Origin: Marinoscillum sp. 108 | GTDB taxonomy: Bacteria > Bacteroidota > Bacteroidia > Cytophagales > Cyclobacteriaceae | DNA: 64,000 bases | Direction of reading: 5' to 3' | NCBI RefSeq assembly: GCF_902506655.1 | Contig: NZ_LR734808.1 | Span: forward strand, 806,001-870,000 | Shown: piece after piece, positions 54,654 through 63,626 of the stretch | Layout: each line of letters starts with the position of its first letter | Numbering within the stretch: the first letter of the stretch is position 1 | Position numbers and translations under genes: made by a program | The notes under the pieces: generated by a model | The model's input: the letters and a program-made list of their open reading frames with translations, nothing else | Databases searched by the model: none | Told to the model about the DNA's origin: nothing

Positions 54654-57259
54654 TAAAAACTGTTCTTTCCTGACTTAATCATTTTTATGGTGACCTGCTC
54701 ACCACTTTGAGTTCCCACCAATACCATATACACCCCATCAGGAATGCCTGAAATGTCAACCGGCTGATGAGACTGGAGTAACCCTTCTGCTATGATTTCT
54801 CCATGAATGGAGTAGATGGCATACGTGGTATGATCTGCTATACCACCCATCATGAAATATTCACTTGCAGGGTTTGGGAAAATCATTGCATGGGGCCGTC
54901 GCAAAGTCACTTCAAGTACGTGGTTGAAAACCTCTATGGAGACTGCTCTTGATGGCACCGCGTTGCCATCCGAATCAGTAGCAATAGCCACTAATTTGTA
55001 TTCCCCATTTTCAAAATCTTTTGTGCCCCATATCAGCGAATAGGGTGCCGCGGTAACAGTCCCTATGGATTGATCTCCGGCCATGAACTCCACTGAAGTC
55101 ACGTCATCGTCCACATCGGATACTTCTGCCAAAATCTCTACATCGCCGCTTAGAATTGAATCACCAGCAATGTTTACGATGGATACCAGTGGTGGATAAG
55201 AATTGTCAACAGTGACATTCACCACATCGGACACGAATTCTCGGCCACCCATATCACGGGCCACTGCCCATAATTGATAACTTCCATCCGGAACAGTTTT
55301 GGTGAACCACACCCGCTCGAAAGGTGCCGAGAAGCGCTCTACTCCGAGTGCCGCGCCTTCCAGAATGAACTGCACACCGACCAAATCACCATCCGGATCA
55401 CTGGCTGTGGCGGTGAGGATCACCTCATTCGCCACTGTAGCTCCGTCTTCTGGAGTCGTCAAAGCAACTACCGGCGGGGAATCCGGAGTATTGTCCAGAA
55501 ATCGGGTAATTGGGTCGGAGTAGGTTGTGTTTCCGGCCTGATCTGTGGCCAGCGCTTTCAGCGTGTAAGACCCATCGGTCAGTGATTTGGTATCCCAACT
55601 GTAGCTATAGGGTTCATTTTCCATCAGCTCACCCAGAGCTCCCCCATCCAAAAAGAGCTGCACGCCAGTCAGGTCATTGTCTTCATCTGCAGCGAGCACC
55701 TCTATGTTTACAATACCCACCAACGTATCCGCTAAATATTGAAAATCTACCGACGGAAAGCCCGTCACATGTGCTGGAGACAAGGCTCCCACCCAATCCT
55801 GGTTATAGCTTTGATCATTGACCCCTACTCCGGCCGTTTCTCCAAAATACTGAGTAGCTGTCAGGTTGGTGAATGCAGCGGATTGAGTAGGTCGTGCACC
55901 AGGGATGCACAAGGTTTCAGGGTTAGTGTGCATTTTAAACGGATAACAATAATCTTCAAAATCAGAAGCATTAATAGATTCCAGTACAATAGAATGAGAT
56001 CCTTCTTGCGCAGGCAGTGTGGTATTAAAAAATACGTTATAATCAGACTTACAATTTGCTTCGGGTAGGGTAATACCGTGACCATTAAAGATCAGATTGC
56101 CATAAACTTCAAGCTGTTGGCATTTGGTGTTCAACCATTCTTGATCTCCGTTAAATTCTGCTACACCAATGATTGTATTGAAAGTAACCTCATGGTTGTA
56201 GGTCTCTTCTGCGTCCATCCATACCCCAAACCTGGAGGCATTATATATAAGGTTTTTGGTGATGGTAAAATTGGAAGTTTGTCCGCCGCCTTTAGTGTTA
56301 AAAGGAATCTTGCAATCATAAAACACATTGCCCTCTACCAGTACGTGGCTTTTCGGGTCATTCTTATTACTAAAATCTATAGTCCCCTGATCCGGGTTGG
56401 GGCTTGTGCCACCTGGTGTATGAGCGATGTTTCGAAACCGGTTGTTCTTGATCAAAACATAGTTTTGTGGTCCTCCAGGAACTCCGGCTTGCTTGATGTC
56501 GATAGCGTTTTCATGTGGAATTTCATCTACCTCTTCAGGGTATAATGACAGGTCAATATAAAAGTCATTGTTATAGATAATGACCCCTTTAAAGGATTCG
56601 GGCTTATCACCCAGTTGCACTCCATCACCGGCAAAATTGTAGATCTCATTGTTGACGATTCGTACATCGAAACCTCCGCTGATCTTCATGCCGTGGATGT
56701 CACTATTCGGGATGATTTGTGTATTTCTCATCACGCTGTTTTGAACGACTATATTTGAGGCGTTTATTGCGACCTGTCCGGCTCCTCCACCCCCACCTTC
56801 GCACAGCATTCGGTTGACAATAATATTGGCTCCATGTAAATCCAGGGTAGGATTCTTTGACCCTGCGGTAGCCGTACCATAGAGTCGGTCCACTATCCAG
56901 TGGCTTCCACTCAGCTCTATTCGCTCAAACTCAGCTCTTTGATCCGCTGACATATCTACAGGATGCGTGACAAGATCCGCTGAGTTTTCGGGATTGTAAT
57001 AAACCAACCAGCGTGGAGTTTCGGCTGTGCCGGGAGTAGAAATCTCGATCTCACCAAGGGCCGTGTAATCACCTGGAGTGACGAAAAAATAAGTTTTATC
57101 CGGGTTATTGATCATATTCCAATCCTCGTTGGTCTCGATGAGCACCATGGTAGGATCTTCAGGATTATATTGAGGGAGCGTGATCGGCACCTCGTATGAC
57201 TGGCCATGCACAGCGATGGACAGTAAGATAAAAAGCATAGTGGGGAGCCGGTATTTCAC
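54653..57259 (-). CDS. Beta-helix protein P2 with three Ig-like modules and T9SS tail
   Basis: An 868-residue secreted protein. Signal peptide about 1-19 (LLSIAVHGQ). A beta-helix domain lies at about 20-490, homologous to P1 and P3: 'PGDYTALGEIEI', 'PRWLVYYNPEN', 'RIVNNEIYNFAGDGVQLGD', 'IIYNNDFYIDLSLYP' and 'IPHENAIDIKQAG' (H249). Three Big_7/cadherin-like Ig modules follow at about 500-780 ('DLTGVQLFLDGGALGELMENEPYSYSWDTKSLTDGSYTLKALATDQAGN'-type repeats). A T9SS sorting domain is at about 788-868 ('MIFPNPASEYFMMGG...PDGVYMVLVG'). Secretion by T9SS suggests work on intact polymer outside the cell. A 240-base leader separates its ATG from the upstream copy of the PUL motif. Confidence 0.82.
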   Translation of the reverse strand: MKYRLPTMLFILLSIAVHGQSYEVPITLPQYNPEDPTMVLIETNEDWNMINNPDKTYFFVTPGDYTALGEIEISTPGTAETPRWLVYYNPENSADLVTHPVDMSADQRAEFERIELSGSHWIVDRLYGTATAGSKNPTLDLHGANIIVNRMLCEGGGGGAGQVAINASNIVVQNSVMRNTQIIPNSDIHGMKISGGFDVRIVNNEIYNFAGDGVQLGDKPESFKGVIIYNNDFYIDLSLYPEEVDEIPHENAIDIKQAGVPGGPQNYVLIKNNRFRNIAHTPGGTSPNPDQGTIDFSNKNDPKSHVLVEGNVFYDCKIPFNTKGGGQTSNFTITKNLIYNASRFGVWMDAEETYNHEVTFNTIIGVAEFNGDQEWLNTKCQQLEVYGNLIFNGHGITLPEANCKSDYNVFFNTTLPAQEGSHSIVLESINASDFEDYCYPFKMHTNPETLCIPGARPTQSAAFTNLTATQYFGETAGVGVNDQSYNQDWVGALSPAHVTGFPSVDFQYLADTLVGIVNIEVLAADEDNDLTGVQLFLDGGALGELMENEPYSYSWDTKSLTDGSYTLKALATDQAGNTTYSDPITRFLDNTPDSPPVVALTTPEDGATVANEVILTATASDPDGDLVGVQFILEGAALGVERFSAPFERVWFTKTVPDGSYQLWAVARDMGGREFVSDVVNVTVDNSYPPLVSIVNIAGDSILSGDVEILAEVSDVDDDVTSVEFMAGDQSIGTVTAAPYSLIWGTKDFENGEYKLVAIATDSDGNAVPSRAVSIEVFNHVLEVTLRRPHAMIFPNPASEYFMMGGIADHTTYAIYSIHGEIIAEGLLQSHQPVDISGIPDGVYMVLVGTQSGEQVTIKMIKSGKNSF

Positions 57260-57606
57260 GAGATCTATTGATTAAGAAACGACACTATGAAACCTGCTGA
57301 TGAATGAGCTGACCCGATGAGGTCAAGTTCAAAACTTTTTTGGCAGCTGCGAGGAATTCCCTGTGTCCTTGCGCTTGGGTATGCGGCTAGGCGTTTCTTA
57401 TTCATTTCTTTCCGAGTTAGTTGAAATGGCTAATTCGATTAGCCCAATTCTTTAAGTTTCAAAATTTGCAAGAGCGACATCAATCCCTCCATTCACATGT
57501 AAGAGGAAGCACACTGCTTTTTTTACTCAAAAATTTTCAATTATTTCACTCGACTCGGTGGATGCAATAGAGATCGGCTGAATCTTAAAGGGTTTTGCTC
57601 ATCCCT
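57260..57606. other. Intergenic region before beta-helix P2, long leader with motif and palindrome
   Basis: No gene. It holds the PUL motif (57500-57532) and, inside the presumed leader, a 7-base inverted repeat ggctaat-tcg-attagcc (57428-57444) that could be a hairpin or a regulator site. The remainder up to the esterase stop codon is AT-rich. Confidence 0.5.
57500..57532 (-). promoter_or_regulatory. PUL motif, copy upstream of beta-helix P2-P1-GH2-sigma unit
   Basis: On the gene strand, TTTTGAGTA (57532-57524), 16 bases, TCCTCTTA (57507-57500). All 17 defined bases match the fecR copy. It lies 240 bases before the P2 start codon. Confidence 0.7.
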
Positions 57607-58509
57607 CTATTTGGTGGGCTCCGGTTGTTGGAGCAGGTTATTCAGTTCTCTTGCAAACCGAACACCCAGGTCAATATAGTCCGCGCTGGTGTAATGCCAT
57701 GGGTCTGAATATTGGTAATATCGGGTTTGACGAACGATCGCTGCATTCTTATCCGTCCTTACAAATTCTTCCTGTCCGTATTGAACCAATTCGCCATATT
57801 TCCATACTTTTCCATGGTATCGCTCATGCCAGGAATCCGAAATTTTCCCAATGACAATGGGTAGGTTGTCATCCCTCAGAGCTGCCCTCAATAGTGTCAT
57901 TAGTTCCCTCAAGTGATTGTAATATCTCCCGGCGATCTCAGCGGTAGGTGCGTCGCTCTCGCCCTGCATCCAGATGATACCTGAGGGCACCAGCACTTCA
58001 TCTACTCCGTCCAGGTCAATGTCGGTATTCGCAAAGGCATTTCGCAACGTGCTAAGGAAATGGTCATATTGATTGATTTTACTCCGAAAGTGGGGATCCC
58101 AATTTCCTCTGCGCGGATTGCCGAGGGTATCTATAGCTGTACCACCCTTGGAGTATTTAATGAGCGCTATTTTTTCTCCAGGGTAGAGTTCCTGCATTTT
58201 TGCAGCGAATGACAACTCCACGCCGAATCGCTCTGACAATTGATTGCTATCTGCAGTGCTTTGATGGCCTGTGCCGTGCCCGGGTTTCAATACTTCCCAA
58301 ACTCCGTCACCACCTGCTTCGCCATCATTGGCCCTATTGCCATGGAAAATATAAACATCATCAAAGGATCTCAAATCATTTGGCAGGTCTGTGTTATATC
58401 CATGCCCGTCCATATTGGACTGACCACCCAGATAAAATACTTTTATGGTTTCCTGCCCAGTCGATAAGAGAGGAATGAGAAATATGAGGCTCAATACAAG
58501 TTTTAGCAT
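57607..58509 (-). CDS. SASA-type SGNH carbohydrate O-acetylesterase
   Basis: A 300-residue secreted esterase. Signal peptide about 1-18 (IPLLSTGQ). The nucleophile is Ser31 in 'YLGGQSNMDGHG', the block I motif of SASA/CE6-like esterases. Block III is 'PSGIIWMQGESDA'. The catalytic Asp-His pair is D269 and H272 in 'SDPWHYTSADYIDLG'. Length and triad are complete. It should remove acetyl groups from the glycan so that backbone enzymes can act. It stands between two beta-helix genes, starting 83 bases after the P3 terminator and ending 347 bases before P2. The family includes sialate- and xylan-acetylesterases, so the acceptor sugar is not fixed. Confidence 0.87.
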   Translation of the reverse strand: MLKLVLSLIFLIPLLSTGQETIKVFYLGGQSNMDGHGYNTDLPNDLRSFDDVYIFHGNRANDGEAGGDGVWEVLKPGHGTGHQSTADSNQLSERFGVELSFAAKMQELYPGEKIALIKYSKGGTAIDTLGNPRRGNWDPHFRSKINQYDHFLSTLRNAFANTDIDLDGVDEVLVPSGIIWMQGESDAPTAEIAGRYYNHLRELMTLLRAALRDDNLPIVIGKISDSWHERYHGKVWKYGELVQYGQEEFVRTDKNAAIVRQTRYYQYSDPWHYTSADYIDLGVRFARELNNLLQQPEPTK

Positions 58510-58592
58510 GTCGAAGTTGATTAAGACAAATGAAAGCCCTCGCCTTTGGTAAAGTCAAGCAGCCTTCAGTTTAGAGTGATATAAAATAAGTA

Positions 58593-58621
58593 ACCCACCC
58601 CTGGAATTTCCAGGGGTGGGT
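58593..58621 (-). terminator. Intrinsic terminator after beta-helix P3
   Basis: A perfect 12-base GC-rich inverted repeat (58593-58604 and 58610-58621) with a five-base loop, 16 bases after the P3 stop codon, followed on the minus strand by a T-rich tract. It should end the P3 transcript before the esterase gene. Confidence 0.85.
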
Positions 58622-58636
58622 CATTTTAAAGATTAA

Positions 58637-61600
58637 TTACTTTTTGATTATTCTGACAGCCTTTGGCTCCTCGCCGGCAAGTCTCAGATCGAGGATGTAA
58701 ACTCCTGATGGCAACTGACCGGTTTTGATGTTGAAAAGCTTCCCAGAAAGTTCACCACTGGAAATAACCGCTCCGCTAATAGACCGGATGCTATAACTTC
58801 CGTTGAGATCAAGATCCGTTCTGCTTATTTTAAGAAAATCAGCTACCGGATTTGGGTACACACTCACGGAGGTTTCTTCTTTAAAGACCTCTTCCACCGC
58901 AATTTCTGTGGCTACTCTGCTACCCGAATTGATAGAAATATTGCAGATATCAACCTGATAGCCTGAATTTGTGGAGGCTAAAATGGCAGCCAGATTGTTA
59001 ATCGCAGAAGGAGTTCCATTTAAATTATTGTCACTGGCAATCTGAGATGGGGAGTCCCCTATTTTATTAGCAAAAACATCATACGTGTAGTTGGTCATAT
59101 CAACAACCATCTTAATATGATAGGTTTCACCAGCTGAAAACGGAATTTGAGTAGATGGCCAACCCTGACCACTTCTGGCGACAATTTTACCATCCTTAAA
59201 CCTTATCATAGTGGCTACGTCATTGTCATGGCTCGATGAACCATTTGACAAACCGATTCGAGAGTGTACGTTATGACTTGGCGTCACATCGAACTCTGCT
59301 GTGAAGTCACCCGACTGGCTTGTGATGGAGGTATTGACCCATGAATTATTGTTAGGCAGCACCACACAACTCCCTCCAGAATTAGAAACCGTAACGGTAA
59401 TACTTGAAGAAGTGGTCGAATTGCTCGCCGCATCAGTTGCTACAGCTGTCAAAGTATGCGATCCATTTGATGCATTGTTGGTATCCCAGCTAAATGAATA
59501 TGGTGCTGAGGTATCCTGTGAACCAAGGTTATTACCATCCAATTTGAATTGTACCCCTACCAGATCACTATCAGGATCAGAGGCTGTTGCCGTAATACTG
59601 ATCGTCCCAGATACAGTAGCACTATTACTTGGAGAAGTAATCGACACAGTAGGCGAACTACCTCCACTTGCGTTGGAAACAGTTACTGATCTGGCTGCTG
59701 AAGTAGTGACATTACCAGCAGCATCTGTTGCCACAGCAGTGAGCGTATAAACAGCATTCGACACACCCGTCGTGTTCCAGCTATAGGAAAAAGGAGAGCT
59801 AGTATCCTGCGAACCAATATTACTACCGTTCAATTTAAATTGTACACCAACCAAATCTGAATCTCCATCTGAAGCAGTAGCAGTAATGCTAACGGTACCA
59901 GAAACCGTGGCGTTATCACCAGGTGCTGTAAGTGCCACGACAGGAGGTGTAGATGAACTACCATTCCCATTTATCACTATATTGCATATATCCACCGCAT
60001 AGCCACTGTTCGTGCTTTTTAGGACTGCTGGTAGTCTATCGATTTTGGTGATAGAAGATGAATTACTGTGAAACGCATTGTCGTCTCCGATCTGAGTCGG
60101 TGAATCTCCATCCGCATTGGCAAAAACATCATAGGTATGATTGGTAAGGTCAACCACCATCTTGATGTGGTAGACTTCATCCGCGATATAGGTAATGTGT
60201 GTGGAGGGATACCCCTGATTGTCTCTCACGTGTATTTTACCACTTTGGAACCTAATCATGGCTGCCACATCGTTGGCCGAACTCACATCTCCATCCGACA
60301 AACCAATTTCACTGTTTACCGTCGCGTTTGGAGTAACATCAAATTCGATGGTAAACCCACTGGTTTGGTTGGCCAAACTGGTGTTTACCCAGGTGTTTGT
60401 GTTGGGAAGTGTGATACACGTGGGCGCTACATTGTCTACCGTCACGTTAATAGTGGAAGATGTGGTGCTCAGACCAGCCGCGTCACGGGCAACTGCTGTA
60501 AGCGCGTAAGAACCGTTCGTGACTGATGAAGTATTCCATACAACCGAATAAGGATATGAAGTATCTTCCGCCCCAAGATTGACGCCATCTAACTTGAATT
60601 GGACACCCACAAGGTCTCCATTGGTATCGCTGGCAGTAGCCGACACTGTTACCATTTCACTCACCGTTGAATTGTTAGCAGGTCCGGAAATCGATACTGT
60701 AGGTGCCACATCGACTTGATTGTCAACGATCACGGTAATCGAGGAAGAATACCCCAAATTTCCATTATCATCTCTGGCCACCGCAGTGAGGACATGATTC
60801 CCTTCACTTGCACCAGTGGTGTTCCAACTTACAGAATAAGGGGAACTAGTGTCCTCAGATCCAAGATCTACTCCATCCAATTTGAATTGGACACCTGCCA
60901 AATCATTGTCGGTATCTGACGCTGAAGCAGTGACAGTGATGGTCCCGTCAACGGTTGCATTATTGGCTGGGCTTGTAATGGAAACCGTAGGTATAGCACC
61001 ATTGGCACTAGGAGCCAATGCTCCTGCCCAGGCTTGCTGGTAAGTGTCAGAACTACTGTATCCAACTCCAGAAGTACTTCCAAATGTGATCCCTGAAGTA
61101 AGGTTGTAATGTGGAGAGCTTGTGGTAGGGCGAGCATTAGGGATGACGATGGTCTCTGGCCCTGTAAACATACCCATGGTAAAAGTATAGCTGGTATTAT
61201 TGGCCGCTGCGGCTGTAGAATAGCTGATCGAATTGGATCCTTCAAAACTATGCCCACTGCTGTTATAGAAAGCATTGTAGTCTGAAATGGTTCCAGATGG
61301 TGAGTCACTTAATGTCCCTCCACCGTCGATGATTACATTACCTACTATGCGGGTATTGTACGCTCTGGATTCAAACCATTCCTGATCTCCAAACTTTTCC
61401 TCTACCTCAATAACAGTATTCAGATAAATATCATGACTGTGCTCGGTATTTTTCTGAAACCAGAAAGCAAAGCGCTCAGCCCGGTACATCAAGTTTCGAC
61501 GGATCGTATAATGATCTGTCTTATCTCCACCTCTGGTATTGAAGGGTATCCTGCAATCCACAAAGATATTGTCTTCCACCAGCATGTAGCTCTTATACGT

Positions 61601-62530
61601 GCCGTCATTGCTATGATCGATTGCTCCCTGATCGTCGTTCGGGCTGGTGCCTCCAGGGACTTTTGACAGGTTTCTAAACCTATTCTTTTTTATCAGGATG
61701 TGGTCGCCAGATGTCGATGTTCCCGCATTTTTGATGTCAATGCCGTTTTCATGAGGTATCTCGGAGACACTGGAACTGTACTTGGATGGATCGATGTAAA
61801 TATCATTGTCATAAATGACCGTGCCTTTAAAGGGCTGATCAGGTCCAAGCTGGATACCATCACCTGCGAAATTGTAAATTTCGTTGTGAACGATTCGATT
61901 ATAATCGCCCACGTCAAACTTGATTCCATGATTGTCCTCATTGGTGGAGATTTGAGTGTTCCGAATCACACAGTGCTGTACCACGGAGTAGTTGGCTGGA
62001 CCCTTCCCACTGCCAGAACCTCCAATGGCTATTTGACCGGCTCCTCCGCCTCCTTTCTCTATCAAGCATCTGTTCAACACTTGATAATCATCTACGAGGT
62101 ACACGTTGGGGTTTCTGGTGGGTTCGTCACCAATAGCCCTGATCCGATCCAATCTCCAATAAGCGCCTTCTACATTGATCCTGCCAAAGGTGACATAATC
62201 AGAAGGGTCCATATCCACAGGGTGTGTGGTATAGTCCGTGGGGTTATTTGGATCATAATAGATCAGCCACCGTGGATTGCTGGCTGTGCCATCTCCGGTC
62301 AATGCCGTGGTGCCTAAACTGGTATAATCACCAGGCTGTATAAAGAAAATACGCTTTCCAGATGTATTAATGACCGAACTGAAATTAGCCGGGGAAGTAA
62401 TCATCCCCATTTCGCTATTGCCGGAATCATAGACAGGAATCGTGAGAGACTCCTCGTAGGGCCCCTGGGCCCGAGCGATAAAAATTAATGCCATCACCAT
62501 GAGGCATGTTAGTAGGGTTTTTTTCATCAT
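58637..62530 (-). CDS. Beta-helix protein P3 with four Ig-like and two LamG-like modules and T9SS tail
   Basis: A 1297-residue secreted protein, the largest of the paralogs. Signal peptide 1-21. Beta-helix at about 25-500 with 'PGDYTSLGTTAL', 'PRWLIYYDPNN', 'RIVHNEIYNFAGDGIQLGP', 'VIYDNDIYIDPSKY', 'IPHENGIDIKNAG' (H260) and 'DQGAIDHSND'. Then Ig-like (Big_7) modules at about 508-700, a concanavalin/LamG-like module at 703-860 ('FTIEFDVTPNATVNSEIGLSDGDVSS...MIRFQSGKIHVRDNQG...YHIKMVVDLTNHTYDVFANADG'), two more Ig-like modules (860-1053), a second LamG-like module (1053-1200) and a T9SS domain (1213-1297). The doubled unit Ig-Ig-LamG arose by internal duplication. It has its own motif upstream and terminator downstream. 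Presumed extracellular depolymerase with glycan-binding arms. Confidence 0.83.
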   Translation of the reverse strand: MMKKTLLTCLMVMALIFIARAQGPYEESLTIPVYDSGNSEMGMITSPANFSSVINTSGKRIFFIQPGDYTSLGTTALTGDGTASNPRWLIYYDPNNPTDYTTHPVDMDPSDYVTFGRINVEGAYWRLDRIRAIGDEPTRNPNVYLVDDYQVLNRCLIEKGGGGAGQIAIGGSGSGKGPANYSVVQHCVIRNTQISTNEDNHGIKFDVGDYNRIVHNEIYNFAGDGIQLGPDQPFKGTVIYDNDIYIDPSKYSSSVSEIPHENGIDIKNAGTSTSGDHILIKKNRFRNLSKVPGGTSPNDDQGAIDHSNDGTYKSYMLVEDNIFVDCRIPFNTRGGDKTDHYTIRRNLMYRAERFAFWFQKNTEHSHDIYLNTVIEVEEKFGDQEWFESRAYNTRIVGNVIIDGGGTLSDSPSGTISDYNAFYNSSGHSFEGSNSISYSTAAAANNTSYTFTMGMFTGPETIVIPNARPTTSSPHYNLTSGITFGSTSGVGYSSSDTYQQAWAGALAPSANGAIPTVSITSPANNATVDGTITVTASASDTDNDLAGVQFKLDGVDLGSEDTSSPYSVSWNTTGASEGNHVLTAVARDDNGNLGYSSSITVIVDNQVDVAPTVSISGPANNSTVSEMVTVSATASDTNGDLVGVQFKLDGVNLGAEDTSYPYSVVWNTSSVTNGSYALTAVARDAAGLSTTSSTINVTVDNVAPTCITLPNTNTWVNTSLANQTSGFTIEFDVTPNATVNSEIGLSDGDVSSANDVAAMIRFQSGKIHVRDNQGYPSTHITYIADEVYHIKMVVDLTNHTYDVFANADGDSPTQIGDDNAFHSNSSSITKIDRLPAVLKSTNSGYAVDICNIVINGNGSSSTPPVVALTAPGDNATVSGTVSITATASDGDSDLVGVQFKLNGSNIGSQDTSSPFSYSWNTTGVSNAVYTLTAVATDAAGNVTTSAARSVTVSNASGGSSPTVSITSPSNSATVSGTISITATASDPDSDLVGVQFKLDGNNLGSQDTSAPYSFSWDTNNASNGSHTLTAVATDAASNSTTSSSITVTVSNSGGSCVVLPNNNSWVNTSITSQSGDFTAEFDVTPSHNVHSRIGLSNGSSSHDNDVATMIRFKDGKIVARSGQGWPSTQIPFSAGETYHIKMVVDMTNYTYDVFANKIGDSPSQIASDNNLNGTPSAINNLAAILASTNSGYQVDICNISINSGSRVATEIAVEEVFKEETSVSVYPNPVADFLKISRTDLDLNGSYSIRSISGAVISSGELSGKLFNIKTGQLPSGVYILDLRLAGEEPKAVRIIKK

Positions 62531-62918
62531 TCTTAGTTTTTGTTTAACTGTTCATTAACTGGTGTTTTTCATCTGTTCTTCTTTTTTAGAGTGCGAGTAT
62601 GACCTGACTGTGGGGCATTTATGCCAGACAACAGAGGTTGTCAGTGTAGATCGATCGAATTCCACAGTGCGTACATAAGAGGAGATCTTCAGTTTTTTCT
62701 ACTCAAAATATTTTGATAATTTTTCATTTCACTGCTTGTGATGTCTTATCTAAAAGGTGAGGTTCTCAATAGATTATTTGTGAAAAAGCGACTCAGACGG
62801 ACTTTTACCAAGCCAATCCGGAATAGATTTTTTTGATGATTAGTGAGTATAGACTGTCCCTTTCGTCCTCTTTTTAAAGTCCACCCTTTAGGTTTTAAAA
62901 TGTGTACTTCTCAATGAA
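62531..62918. other. Divergent intergenic region between P3 and LamG gene
   Basis: 388 bases without a gene. It holds the PUL motif (62676-62708) 145 bases before the P3 ATG. In the P3 leader there are two small hairpins, ggcat-tt-atgcc and gacaac-agag-gttgtc (around 62618-62642), which could shape the 5' end of the P3 mRNA. No canonical promoter is evident for the plus-strand gene. Confidence 0.5.
62676..62708 (-). promoter_or_regulatory. PUL motif, copy upstream of beta-helix P3
   Basis: On the gene strand, TTTTGAGTA (62708-62700), 16 bases, TCCTCTTA (62683-62676). All 17 defined bases match the fecR and P2 copies. The bases around it also resemble the P2 copy, as if the promoter regions were duplicated together with the genes. 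Confidence 0.7.
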
Positions 62919-63614
62919 ATGTGTATGAATATTAACACCACCTTTTTAGTGACAGTCGCCTTACTGGGCCTCCATTTTGGTCAGCCGTTGCCCGATGTAT
63001 ACTGTCGGACGACAAGACATTGTGCGAATTCTGTTATTTCTTGGGAGTTGGCAGATATGATACGAACCAAACCTAATGACCTGAGAATTGTGGGTTTGCC
63101 GGGCATAGTGGAGACACCTTTTGGTCAGTCGGTATATTTTGATGGAGTAGATGACGCCCTTTTTCTGGAAGACATGCCACTGGATTCGATGGAATCATTT
63201 ACCATCGAGATGATATTTTATCCGGATACTGCCGGCCCCTTTGAGCAGCGCGTCGTGCACATAGGTGAAGTGTTTGAGGACCGTATGCTCCTGGAAATCA
63301 GGGCTGTGGATGATCAATGGTATTTTGATGGGTTTGTCTCGTCTGCCGGAAACAACAAAGCCCTGATTGATGAAAATCTCACTCACCCCCTGGGTCAATG
63401 GTACCATGTGGCTTTTGTTGTCTCTGACAGTTCGCTTGACACTTATGTGAATGGCTCTCACGAACTACATGAACCATTTACATTCAAAGGCATCCAAACC
63501 GGGAAGTGTGCTATCGGTGTGCGACTAAATGAAGTGTCGTGGTTTAAAGGGATCATTCACGAAATCAGAATTACCCCCGGTCAGCTAGATCCATCAGCAT
63601 TCATCAAGCTATGA
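62919..63614 (+). CDS. Secreted LamG/concanavalin-fold protein
   Basis: A 231-residue protein with a signal-like start (NTTFLVTVALLGLHFGQPLPD; a second ATG two codons in is equally possible). The body is a LamG/jelly-roll domain: 'VETPFGQSVYFDGVDDALFLEDMPLDSMESFTIEMIFYP', 'HPLGQWYHVAFVVSDSSLDTYVNG' and 'WFKGIIHEIRITPGQLDPSAF'. No catalytic motif and no sorting tail. It is transcribed away from the P3 gene and shares its intergenic region, so it may be a small periplasmic or surface glycan binder of the same locus. That link is positional only. Confidence 0.75.
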   Translation: MCMNINTTFLVTVALLGLHFGQPLPDVYCRTTRHCANSVISWELADMIRTKPNDLRIVGLPGIVETPFGQSVYFDGVDDALFLEDMPLDSMESFTIEMIFYPDTAGPFEQRVVHIGEVFEDRMLLEIRAVDDQWYFDGFVSSAGNNKALIDENLTHPLGQWYHVAFVVSDSSLDTYVNGSHELHEPFTFKGIQTGKCAIGVRLNEVSWFKGIIHEIRITPGQLDPSAFIKL

Positions 63615-63626
63615 TGTAGCCGATCA

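Noticed and set aside
58930-61010. Repeated DNA blocks inside P3 that could look like a repeat array
   Set aside because: The repeats keep the reading frame and correspond to Ig-like and LamG-like protein modules; there are no CRISPR-type spacers or cas genes.
61700-62317. Open frame of about 205 codons antisense to the beta-helix region of P3
   Set aside because: It is on the opposite strand of a well-supported gene, has no family resemblance, and follows from codon bias of the real gene.
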